Shown here: positions 43,832 to 52,491 of the stretch, piece after piece
Numbering within the stretch: the stretch's first letter is position 1
Layout: the number at the start of each line of letters is the position of its first letter
Source of the DNA: Lachnospiraceae bacterium UBA3316
GTDB taxonomy: Bacteria; Bacillota; Clostridia; Lachnospirales; Lachnospiraceae
NCBI GenBank assembly: GCA_002361955.1
Contig: DESK01000007.1
Location: forward strand, 1 to 61,577
DNA length: 61,577 bases
Reading direction: 5' to 3'
Made by a program: the position numbers and the translations under genes
The notes under the pieces: generated by a model
Told to the model about the DNA's origin: nothing
Database searches by the model: none
The model's input: only the letters and a program-made list of their open reading frames with translations

Positions 43832-46800
43832 ATGAAGAAAAGATTTCTATCCAGTTTTCTGTCGGTACTTCTCTGCGGAAGCATGGTTCTGCCTTCGGTT
43901 TCCATGGCAGCTCCCGCGGCAGAGCCTTTCCAGACAGTGCAAACGGAAATGGGAACCTCAGCCTCCACGGCTGTCGCTTCCGAACGGCAGATCTTGAACT
44001 TTAACAAGGACTGGCGCTTCCAGAAGGGAGAGCTGAAAGGTGCTGAAGCGAAAGACTTCGATGACACTGAGTGGCGGAGCCTGAACCTTCCCCACGACTA
44101 CAGTATTGAGAATGATTTTGACCTGGCTTCCGAGGCAAAGGCCGGCGGCGGCTTCCTGGATGGAGGACCTGCATGGTACAGAAAGACCTGGATCGTGCCC
44201 GCAGATATGGCAGGCAAGCGTATCCGCGTGGAGTTTGAGGGCGTATACATGGACAGCACCGTCTATGTAAACGGAACGAAGGTAGGCAATTATCCCTATG
44301 GTTACAGCGCCTTCAGCTATGATATCACAGATTATCTGGTAGCAGACGGCATGACGGAGAATGTGATCGCCGTTCATGTCAATAACGAACAGCCCAGCAG
44401 CCGCTGGTATTCAGGAAGCGGTATCTACCGTGACGTAAAGCTGATCGCCACAGAAGACGTTCATGTGGAACGCTACGGCACAAAGATCACAACCCCTGAC
44501 CTGGAAGCAGAATACACGGCAGGCTCCGATGTTACCGTGAATGTAGACTCCACCGTTGTCAATGAGAGCGACGCAGATGCTGAGATCACCCTCAGACATA
44601 CTGCCTACTATAACGGAAGCCTGGAAGAGCCGGGAAGCCTTGACCCTGCAGCTATGGTCACCACCGAGAAGGTGTCGCTGAGAGCAGGTGAGAAAGAGGT
44701 TGTCAACGCAGAAATGTCTGTTGCCGATCCCCATCTCTGGGAAGTAGGTAAAGGAGGCATGTACAGCATCCATACGGAAGTGCTGAAGGATGGTGTGGTA
44801 ATTGACACCTACGATTCTGATTTCGGTATGCGCTGGCTGAAATTTGATCCTGATAATGGATTTTTCGTAAATGGAACGTACACGAAGATACACGGCGTAT
44901 GCCAGCACCACGACCAGGGAGCCCTGGGCGCTGTAAACAACCCCGCAGCTCTGGACCGCCAGATCCGTATCCTGCGTGAGATGGGTGTAAACGCCATCCG
45001 TTCCTCCCATAACCCGGCGTCACGGGCACTGCTGGATTCCTGTAATGAGCAGGGAATCATGGTAATGAACGAGGCGTTTGACTGCTGGTGGAGTTCAAAG
45101 AATCTGTACGACTTCCACCGTTTCTTTGATACCCCATGTACACATCCCGAGGCGGAAGAAGGACAGACATGGCAGGAATACGATATCAAGAACATGGTAA
45201 ACGGTTCCAAGAATGATCCGTCCATCATCATGTGGTCCATCGGTAATGAGATCGGCGAATCCTGGAGCGAGAAGGCCGTTACCGTAGGCGGACAGCTGAG
45301 AGACTGGGTAAAAGAGGTTGACGATACACGTGCCGTTACCCAGGCCGACCCGATCTTCTACAATATCGATGAGGCGGCGTATGACCCGGCGAACAACCAG
45401 CCCCACTGGAGACTGATCAACGGCCATGACGCCATGGGCTTCAACTATGGTAAGTACACAGATTACGACTATGTCCATGAGAAAAACCCTGACTGGTTCA
45501 TTTACAGCTCCGAGACGTCTTCCGCAGTCAGCACCAGAGGCATTTATCTGCATCCGGAAATCGACGACGACGACCATGCCAGCCATTCCAGCCACAGAGG
45601 ACTGAACCAGTGCTCAGAGTTTGACAACGACCGTGTAAACTGGGGAACAACCCTTCACTATGCGCTGCGCGAGGACGCAAAGCGTAAATACATGGGCGGA
45701 CTTTTCTTCTGGACAGGCTTTGACTATACCGGTGAACCGGCACCCTACGCAGGCGGTACTTCCAAGAGCTCTTACTTTGGAGCGATCGATACCTGTGGAT
45801 TCCCGAAGGAAAGCTTCTATCTGCTCCAGAGCCAGTGGTTTGATGTGGAGGAGCAGCCGATGGTACATATCCTGCCCCACTGGAACTGGGAGGATGACCA
45901 CAGCATTGAGATCGACGGCAAGATGCCGATCCGTATCTACAGTAACGCCCGCAGCGTCGAGGTATTCCTCAATGGCAAGAGCCTGGGCAAGAAGGAGTTT
46001 GCTTACTATCCTGAGACAGAGACCAGTATTGCCCGTCAGGATGACGGAAGCGACCAGGAAAATCTGTATCTCCAGTGGCTGGTAGACTATGAGCCGGGTA
46101 CTGTGGAAGCAGTCGCTTATGACGCAGACGGAAAAGAGATCGCAAGAGACGTGAGAACTACTGCTGGCGATCCCGCTGCCATCCGAATGACTCCGGAGAA
46201 GGAATACATCACAGCAGACGGCGAAGACCTGTGCTACGTGGAGGTAGACGTCGTAGATGAAAACGGTGTGATGAATCCCCGGGCAAACAACGCGATCCAG
46301 TTCTCCATCAGCGGAAACGGACGCATCGTGGGAACAGACAACGGAGATCCCACCGATTTCACAAATATGAAGAGCACGAGGCGCTCTGCCTTTAACGGCA
46401 AGGCCCTTGTAATCGTACAGTCTACAGAAAAAGCCGGATCCTTCACCTTGACAGCTTCCTCCGCGGGACTGCCGATCAGCAAGACAACGGTTTACACTGT
46501 AAATGAGAGCTATGACAAGGATGCGCTGCTGGGTTACCAGGGAGTATCCGTAAAGACCATGGCAGGCGTACAGCCTGTGCTTCCGGAGAAGGTAACGGCT
46601 GTGTATCTGAACGGAAACCATGAGGAGGCTGAGGTAGCCTGGGATCAGATCGAGGAGAGCCAGCTGGCGCAGGCAGGCATCCTGACGGTAACAGGTACCG
46701 TGAAAGCCGACGGCGCGAAGGTAACGGCCACTGTAGAGGTTGTGGCGCCTGCAGGTGTGCTCCCTATCAGCGCAGTGACGGTACCTGGAGTACAGCCCGT

Positions 46801-49800
46801 CCTCCCCGCGCAAGTACAGCTGGTGTACAGCGATGGGACAGAGGAAACCTGTGAAGTAACCTGGGCAGCTATCGGCGAGGATAAGCTTGTGGGTGGCGCG
46901 CAGTTTATGGTTGAAGGAACCCTGAAGGACCTGGCAGGCTGGAAGGCCGCCGCCTATGTGAGAGTTTCAGAAGGCACAGAAAAGAAAAATGTGGCAAGAG
47001 CCGTGAGCGGTTCAGAATATCCGAAGTTTGAGGCTTCTTATACAAGCACCTATGATCCCCTGGAGCATGTCAATGATGGAATCATTTCCTATGACACAAA
47101 TCCGAAGAACGGATGGGGCAACTGGAAGTACGCGCCGATTCCGGAAGTGACAACCCTGGACTGCACCCTGGAAGAGCCGCTGAGCCTTGACAATATCTGG
47201 ATCTATTTCCGTGAGGATGACGGTATCTATATTCCGGAGGATACCCTGATCCAGTATTGGGATGAAGAAGCAGAGGACTGGGTGGATGTAAGCAACCAGA
47301 GCCAGAGAACAGGTTTCCAGACAAACGAGGAATCCGTGATCACCTTTGACCCGGTAGTGACAAGAAAGCTGCGGGCACAGTTTACAAGGGGAGCGCAGGA
47401 TACCACTAAGAAAAAAGACTGCCTCGTTTTAACTGAGGTAGAAATCTACGCATATCCCACCGATAAAGGACAGGATACGGCAAGCCTTGAGAGCCTGACC
47501 GTTGACGGTGTGGAGATCGAAGGCTTCAAGCCGGAGAAGAAGGATTACACAGTAACGCTGCCTTACGGAGCAAAGATTCCGGAGGTTCAGGCAGTGGCAG
47601 CAGACTGCGGTACAGCATTTGTGCTTCCGGCACTGACAAACCAGTCAGCGGCAATGATCCGTGTAACATCAGAAAACGGAAGAGTAACGACAAACTATAC
47701 CGTTCAGTTCGAAGAAGAGGATCCGGCCGTTGTATCCGCAGAGGTAAGGATGGAACAGACGGATGTGACAGAAGATGACCTGGCAGCCCTTCATGTGGAT
47801 GCTATGCTGGAGAGCGGCGAGCTGGCCGACGAGGACAGCCTTTCCATCAATTACCGTATTCTTGATGCCGGCGTACCGGCAAAGGCAGAAGTCCGCAACG
47901 GTATCCTGTACGCTTACTGGGCAGGTGATATCCAGATTGTGGCAGATGTGAGCTACAGAGGCGGCGAGAAATTTACCAGCACTCCGCTGAAAATCACGAT
48001 CGCTCCTTCAAGCGCAAAGAAAGATATCGTAAGCTTTGCGCAGGTTACTGTAGATACGAAGCTTGGACAGGCGCCGGCCCTTCCGGAGACGGTTCGCGCT
48101 ACCTTCAGCAGCGGACTGCCAAGAGATGTGCTGGTTGCCTGGGATCCGATCAGCGAAGACCAGTACGGAGCATATGGAACCTTTACCGTTAGCGGTACCG
48201 TAAAAGGCTACAGCAAGAAACCAGTCGTTACCGTACGCGTACGTGATACACAGGCAGGCCAGAATGTTTCCCTGGCTACACCGGTGGGCGTAGAGCCGAC
48301 TCTTCCGTCCAGTGTGTACGTCTATTATACAGACGGCGCGTCTGTGCAGAGCGCAGTACAGTGGGAAGACTACGACCATGAACTGCTGAAGACAGCAGGA
48401 ACCTTTACCGTAAACGGAACGACAGAGCTTGGCGGCTATGCCGTGACAGCTTCTGTGCGTGTTACAACCGAGACGGTACAGAGTGAGAACCACGCAAAAA
48501 CCAGGAACGGTTGTCCCTACTCTAAGGCCATTACCTCTTACAGTGAGGGAAATGCTGCCGGCGCGTTGAACGACGGCCTGCTGAATAAGTGGACAGACTG
48601 GAGCAACCCGAACGCCAACGGAAACGTATGGTTCGGAGTGATCTTTGGATCAGACTACCCGGAGAGCCGCTATGTAGATACCGTCGTTCTGGATCTGCTA
48701 GAGGACAGCAGCTGGGATCGTACAAAGATCGAAAACTGTGTGGTAGAATATTACAACCAGCCGGTAGGACTGGATGACGTTCCAAAGAGTGTGGCAAACT
48801 TTGACGCGGCAACTATGAAGGATCATCCGTTCAACAACCCGGACAACTGGACAGAGGTGACAAACCTGCAGCAGCCGGAAACCTATGGATACGGCAACAA
48901 TACGCTGACCTTTGATATGGTAGAAACGTATGCGATCCGTGTGAAGGTAACCCATGGAACACCGGGAGGCACCTATTATATCGCTTTAAGAGAATTCTAC
49001 GCATACGGAAAACTGGCCGTTGCCAACAGCAGCTTCCAGGTGACAGGCTTGACGGTAGACGGAAAGCCTCTGGAAGGCTTTAAACCGGAAACACACGAGT
49101 ATGAGCTTGAGATCAAGAACGGCGTGATGCCGGAGTTTGAGATGACAGCAGACAGCAACGCGTCTGTAACGCGGATCCCTGCGGCAAATACCAATGGCGC
49201 AGCGAAGTTTGTAATCACATCAGAGGACGGCCTGAAGTCAGAGACCTACACCATCCATCTGTCTGATCCAAACACACAGGATGAAACGGCAAAGAGGAAA
49301 GCAGCCATCGCCGCACTGGAGAAATCACTGAAGCATGCGGAAGCACTTGTGAATGCGGGACAGAAGAATTATACAGACGAAACCTGGAAGGCATTTGTGA
49401 AAGCCTATGAGGCAGCAAAAGCAGGCCTGACGGACAAGAACATGACAGCGGCCTGGCTCAATGCCCTGAATATTGACCTGACGAAGACCCAGGCAGGATT
49501 AAAAGAAAAGCATGTCCAGAATCCTACAGTCCTTCAGGCACCGGGTATCCGTTCTGTGAGCGCGAAAGCGTACAGCCAGGGCGTCTGGGCAACCATCCGC
49601 GTAAACGCAGTGGCGGGCGCTGACAAATATGCGGTTTACCGTGTTGCAGGCGGAAAGGAGACGCTGGTAGGTACGGCGGCTTCCGGAAAGACCACAGTGA
49701 CCGATAAGAAACTGACAAGCCGCAAGGTAAAATACTTCGCAGTGGCAATCGCGGCAGACGGCACGAAGAGCGCAAAGGGCACTTCGAAGGCTATGACACT

Positions 49801-50071
49801 GGGCGCGTCCACAAAGATCAAAAAGGTGTCCTCCGCCTCCTCCGGAATCAAAATCACATGGAAGAAAGCGAAAAACGCTTCCAAATATGTGATCTACCGT
49901 TCCACAAAGAAGAGCAGCGGCTATACCAGAGTAAAGATTTTAAGCAAGAAAAATCTGTCTTACGTTGACAGGAAAGCAAAGAAAGGCAAAAAGTATTATT
50001 ACAAAGTAGCAGTGGTACGTTCAGGTAATGCAAGCCTGATGAGCCCAGCTTCGAAAAGAGTAAAACGGTAA
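43832..50071 (+). CDS. Secreted giant GH2 beta-galactosidase, multidomain
   Basis: The largest protein here (2079 aa). The signal peptide is MKKRFLSSFLSVLLCGSMVL and the start follows AAAGGAG. The GH2 part (about 50-800) has LPHDYSIE, RWYSGSGIYRDV, the acid/base motif MWSIGNEIGES (near 468-475) and the nucleophile region FIYSSETSS (near 560), all typical of beta-galactosidases. The rest is a string of Ig-like BIg4 domains (for example near 900-1040 and 1395-1550), two F5/8 domains (about 1050-1210 and 1553-1725), two cadherin-like sandwiches (IEGFKPEKKDYTVTLPYGA; LEGFKPETHEYELEI), a FIVAR-like helical unit and two Fn3 domains ending KRVKR. It lacks the alanine-rich stalk of its neighbours. 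No LPxTG or SLH anchor is seen. Confidence 0.9.
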   Translation: MKKRFLSSFLSVLLCGSMVLPSVSMAAPAAEPFQTVQTEMGTSASTAVASERQILNFNKDWRFQKGELKGAEAKDFDDTEWRSLNLPHDYSIENDFDLASEAKAGGGFLDGGPAWYRKTWIVPADMAGKRIRVEFEGVYMDSTVYVNGTKVGNYPYGYSAFSYDITDYLVADGMTENVIAVHVNNEQPSSRWYSGSGIYRDVKLIATEDVHVERYGTKITTPDLEAEYTAGSDVTVNVDSTVVNESDADAEITLRHTAYYNGSLEEPGSLDPAAMVTTEKVSLRAGEKEVVNAEMSVADPHLWEVGKGGMYSIHTEVLKDGVVIDTYDSDFGMRWLKFDPDNGFFVNGTYTKIHGVCQHHDQGALGAVNNPAALDRQIRILREMGVNAIRSSHNPASRALLDSCNEQGIMVMNEAFDCWWSSKNLYDFHRFFDTPCTHPEAEEGQTWQEYDIKNMVNGSKNDPSIIMWSIGNEIGESWSEKAVTVGGQLRDWVKEVDDTRAVTQADPIFYNIDEAAYDPANNQPHWRLINGHDAMGFNYGKYTDYDYVHEKNPDWFIYSSETSSAVSTRGIYLHPEIDDDDHASHSSHRGLNQCSEFDNDRVNWGTTLHYALREDAKRKYMGGLFFWTGFDYTGEPAPYAGGTSKSSYFGAIDTCGFPKESFYLLQSQWFDVEEQPMVHILPHWNWEDDHSIEIDGKMPIRIYSNARSVEVFLNGKSLGKKEFAYYPETETSIARQDDGSDQENLYLQWLVDYEPGTVEAVAYDADGKEIARDVRTTAGDPAAIRMTPEKEYITADGEDLCYVEVDVVDENGVMNPRANNAIQFSISGNGRIVGTDNGDPTDFTNMKSTRRSAFNGKALVIVQSTEKAGSFTLTASSAGLPISKTTVYTVNESYDKDALLGYQGVSVKTMAGVQPVLPEKVTAVYLNGNHEEAEVAWDQIEESQLAQAGILTVTGTVKADGAKVTATVEVVAPAGVLPISAVTVPGVQPVLPAQVQLVYSDGTEETCEVTWAAIGEDKLVGGAQFMVEGTLKDLAGWKAAAYVRVSEGTEKKNVARAVSGSEYPKFEASYTSTYDPLEHVNDGIISYDTNPKNGWGNWKYAPIPEVTTLDCTLEEPLSLDNIWIYFREDDGIYIPEDTLIQYWDEEAEDWVDVSNQSQRTGFQTNEESVITFDPVVTRKLRAQFTRGAQDTTKKKDCLVLTEVEIYAYPTDKGQDTASLESLTVDGVEIEGFKPEKKDYTVTLPYGAKIPEVQAVAADCGTAFVLPALTNQSAAMIRVTSENGRVTTNYTVQFEEEDPAVVSAEVRMEQTDVTEDDLAALHVDAMLESGELADEDSLSINYRILDAGVPAKAEVRNGILYAYWAGDIQIVADVSYRGGEKFTSTPLKITIAPSSAKKDIVSFAQVTVDTKLGQAPALPETVRATFSSGLPRDVLVAWDPISEDQYGAYGTFTVSGTVKGYSKKPVVTVRVRDTQAGQNVSLATPVGVEPTLPSSVYVYYTDGASVQSAVQWEDYDHELLKTAGTFTVNGTTELGGYAVTASVRVTTETVQSENHAKTRNGCPYSKAITSYSEGNAAGALNDGLLNKWTDWSNPNANGNVWFGVIFGSDYPESRYVDTVVLDLLEDSSWDRTKIENCVVEYYNQPVGLDDVPKSVANFDAATMKDHPFNNPDNWTEVTNLQQPETYGYGNNTLTFDMVETYAIRVKVTHGTPGGTYYIALREFYAYGKLAVANSSFQVTGLTVDGKPLEGFKPETHEYELEIKNGVMPEFEMTADSNASVTRIPAANTNGAAKFVITSEDGLKSETYTIHLSDPNTQDETAKRKAAIAALEKSLKHAEALVNAGQKNYTDETWKAFVKAYEAAKAGLTDKNMTAAWLNALNIDLTKTQAGLKEKHVQNPTVLQAPGIRSVSAKAYSQGVWATIRVNAVAGADKYAVYRVAGGKETLVGTAASGKTTVTDKKLTSRKVKYFAVAIAADGTKSAKGTSKAMTLGASTKIKKVSSASSGIKITWKKAKNASKYVIYRSTKKSSGYTRVKILSKKNLSYVDRKAKKGKKYYYKVAVVRSGNASLMSPASKRVKR

Positions 50072-50079
50072 CATTGTTT

Positions 50080-50113
50080 CAGGGATCGAACGCGTTCGGT
50101 CCCTGATTTTTTT
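50080..50113 (+). terminator. Intrinsic terminator after the second GH2 gene
   Basis: CAGGGATCGAA and TTCGGTCCCTG form a stem (one mismatch) around CGCG, followed by a T7 run. Confidence 0.88.
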
Positions 50114-50156
50114 CAATAAAAAATACATTGAAGTTTACCAAACCTTTGTCTATACT
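50114..50156 (+). promoter_or_regulatory. Weak box and promoter of the sensor-kinase remnant
   Basis: CAATAAAAAATACAT (50114-50128) resembles the second GH43 box. Its core ends 24 nt before TATACT (50151-50156), the same geometry as the glycosidase promoters. Only one degenerate copy is visible. Confidence 0.4.
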
Positions 50157-50218
50157 GGAAGCAGGCGAAAAATACGGCAAATAGCGAAAGAGAAAACGAT
50201 CTGGGGGGATTTGGAACA

Positions 50219-51481
50219 ATGTCTCGCAAGGAACGAATAAAGAAGTGGGTTAAAAAACATTTGGAACACATTCACTGGAACAGCATCACAATACTGATAT
50301 CACTGGTGACGGCTATGATCATCACGACTTCCGTGATACTGGCTTTTTCGGTTCTGGAATATTATTTTAACGACGCCGCGGTACAGATTTCTGTTCAGTC
50401 CAATGAACAGTCGGTAAAAAATGTCCAAAAAAGTATCGATTCCTATATGGATGAAATGCTTATGATCGCAGAAAAAACGGAGGAGCTGTTCCGAAAACAT
50501 ATCGGAAGCGACGAAATTGAGCAGATTGAGTTTGTGATCCGGGAAGATATTGATACGATCGCCGTTTTCCGCAGGGACGGGAAGCTGCTCATGAAATCTG
50601 ATGACAGACCCATAAAGGAGCAGGTGGACGTTTCGACAGAGACCTGGTTTCAGAAAGCGCTGGCCGCGGACGGCGAAGTCATCTTCACCGCGCTCCATGT
50701 TCAGCGGCTCTACAAGGGAGCTTATCCCTGGGTGATTTCCATGGCCAGGAAAATCTATTGCCAGGGACAGGAAGGGATTGTCCTGGTGGATATGAATTTC
50801 GCCAACATCAAAAAGCTCTGTACCTCAAAGGACATATCAGACGCAGAAATCTATATTCTGGATGAAGAGGGAAACGTGATGTACCATCCGAATCAGCAGA
50901 TGCTGTATGCCGGTATACAGGACAGCAGCATCGCGTACGCTATGGAGCTGAAAAATGAGACAAAAGCAGTTACCTTTGATGGCATGAGGCATATCATCAG
51001 CTCCTGTCTGATGGACAGTAATGGATGGAAGATTGTCATTGTGAATGACATGAAATGGCTGGAATTATTGATTGAAAAGATAAAATATTCCGCAGTAAAG
51101 CTGATGCAGACGGCCCAGGACGGTGATTTTTCCGTCCGCGCGTCGGGAAAAGGGTATTACGAGGTGGAGGAACTGACGAGCTCCTTTAACAGCATGGTAA
51201 ACCAGATCAGCAAACTTCTCGCTGATATAAAAAGGGAGCACGAGCTCCTTCGCAAAAGTGAGATGAAAACCCTTCACGAGCAGATCAACTCCCATTTTCT
51301 GTATAATACCCTGGATTCTGTCATCTGGATGGCCGAGGTAGATGACAGGGAAAATTCCATCAAAATGCTGAAGGCCCTGTCCAAATTTTTCCGGCTTTCC
51401 TTAAGCAGCGGGAAAGAAAAAATCTGGTGGACGAACACTATATGGATGCGGAGTTTGGCATTGAACAGGTTTGTTCGATGA
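50219..51481 (+). pseudogene. YesM-type sensor histidine kinase, truncated (no ATPase domain)
   Basis: An open frame of 420 aa. It has one N-terminal membrane helix (about 20-45), an extracytoplasmic dCache-like sensing domain (about 46-280), HAMP-like helices and the start of the YesM-type kinase domain with the phospho-accepting histidine (LHEQINSHFLYNTLDSVIWM, about 352-371). It ends abruptly after LSSGKE with out-of-frame residues. The HATPase domain is gone, and the second membrane helix normally expected between the sensor and HAMP regions is also not seen (near 51040-51110). A deletion joins it, out of frame, to the end of a YesN-like gene. As it stands it cannot phosphorylate itself. 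Confidence 0.8.
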
Positions 51482-51723
51482 TGAATCTGAGCGAAAGCTA
51501 TCTGCGTTCTGTTTTCCGGAAGGAGACCGATACTTCCTTTGGAAATTATCTGAAGAACGTGCGGATGCGCAAGGCAAAGGATCTGCTGCTGCACACGGAC
51601 ATGCTGAATTATGAGATAGCGGAAAAAGTCGGCTACAACGACAGCGGATATTTTGGCTATTGTTTTAAAAAATATTATCAGATGTCAGCAAATGACATGC
51701 GCAGAAAAAGAGAGGAGGCATGA
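51427..51723 (+). pseudogene. C-terminal AraC-type DNA-binding domain of a YesN-like response regulator
   Basis: A 98-aa frame equal to the double helix-turn-helix of YesN/AraC response regulators (GIEQVCSMMNLSESYLRSVF, then YEIAEKVGYNDSGYFGYCFKKYY). The receiver domain is missing. It overlaps the kinase remnant by 55 bp in the -1 frame. The only likely start is a GTG at 51427 with a weak A/G-rich sequence before it. If it is made, it would be a receiver-free DNA-binding domain. In intact loci a YesM/YesN pair beside glycosidase genes normally activates them. Confidence 0.75.
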
Positions 51724-51728
51724 CAGCT

Positions 51729-52079
51729 ATGCTATTTTTAGAGTATCCGAAATGTTCCACCTGCCAGAAAGCAAAAAAATGGTTGGACGCGAACAATGTT
51801 TCCTACGAAGACCGTCACATCAAGGAGGAAAACCCATCCGCCCAGGAGTTAAGGGAATGGCACAAAAGAAGCGGACTCCCTCTCAGAAAATTTTTCAACA
51901 CAAGTGGTATGCTGTACCGGGAGATGAATCTAAAAGACAAACTCCCGGAGATGACGGAGGAGGAGCAGTACGCGCTTCTCGCTACAGACGGAATGCTGGT
52001 AAAGCGTCCGCTTCTCGTAGGTGACGACTACGTGCTGGCGGGCTTCAAAGAAAGCGACTGGAAGGAAAAAGCTCTATGA
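51729..52079 (+). CDS. ArsC/Spx-family thioredoxin-fold protein
   Basis: A 116-aa protein of the arsenate reductase-like (ArsC/Spx/YffB) family. It has the CxxC site YPKCSTCQKAKKWL at the N-terminus, KFFNTSGMLYREMNLKDKL in the middle and the family RP motif (VKRPLLVGDDYVLAGF) near residues 93-108. It may reduce a substrate or act as an Spx-like redox regulator; the sequence does not separate these. GGAGG lies 10 nt before the ATG at 51729; an ATG at 51720 is too close to it. Confidence 0.85.
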   Translation: MLFLEYPKCSTCQKAKKWLDANNVSYEDRHIKEENPSAQELREWHKRSGLPLRKFFNTSGMLYREMNLKDKLPEMTEEEQYALLATDGMLVKRPLLVGDDYVLAGFKESDWKEKAL

Positions 52080-52126
52080 GAGGAGACATCCTTTAAATCT
52101 TGATTTTTGATTTCCAAACGAAATAG

Positions 52127-52189
52127 AAAGAACACCCTTGACAGAATCAATGTGTTTTAACATTTGATGCTCTGGCAAGGGTGTTCTTT
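52127..52189 (+). terminator. Long perfect-stem hairpin after the arsC-like gene
   Basis: AAAGAACACCCTTG (52127-52140) pairs perfectly over 14 bp with CAAGGGTGTTCTTT (52176-52189). The interior also pairs in blocks (CAGA/TCTG, TCAA/TTGA, TGTT/AACA). A T-rich run follows. It is probably a terminator. The 412-bp gap to cas3 otherwise holds this hairpin, unassigned AT-rich sequence and the cas3 promoter. Confidence 0.7.
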
Positions 52190-52419
52190 TATTCCTCCAT
52201 ATAGTTCGACCGGGCGGAGAGGTTGTAAGTTTCCAAAACATATAACTGATGGTTCTATCTTGTGGAAAATGAAGAAAAAGAACCTTTGCACATACGAAAT
52301 ACAGTACCCCTCAATCTTACCATGGATTTATTTTAAGAATGTCCGTATGCATAAAGAAAGATATCTGGCATCAAGTCCTCTTATTGACGGAAGCAGTTAA
52401 TGCTTTTGGAGCTTTTTTG

Positions 52420-52448
52420 TTGTGGTTTATACAACGATGGAGTAAAAT
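52420..52448 (+). promoter_or_regulatory. cas3 promoter, overlapped by a Cascade-guide target
   Basis: TTGTGG (52420-52425) and TAAAAT (52443-52448) are separated by 17 nt, 44 nt before the cas3 start. GTTGT/ACAAC half-sites sit across the -35 region. On the minus strand the -10 element begins a protospacer-like match to the guide RNA encoded at 54665-54699, with TTC immediately 5' of it (52449-52451). Confidence 0.75.
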
Positions 52449-52491
52449 GAAGACAGAATGTACGATGTAGGGAAAAAGAGGGAGGTATGAA

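Noticed and set aside
51409..51430. Programmed -1 frameshift joining the kinase remnant to the YesN helix-turn-helix
   Set aside because: The A6 run could slip, but there is no canonical heptamer in the right phase and no downstream stimulator seen. Deletion is the simpler explanation.
52164..52400. 78-aa plus-strand frame between arsC and cas3
   Set aside because: It begins inside the long hairpin, has no ribosome site and no recognised family; a decayed gene piece is possible but not supportable.
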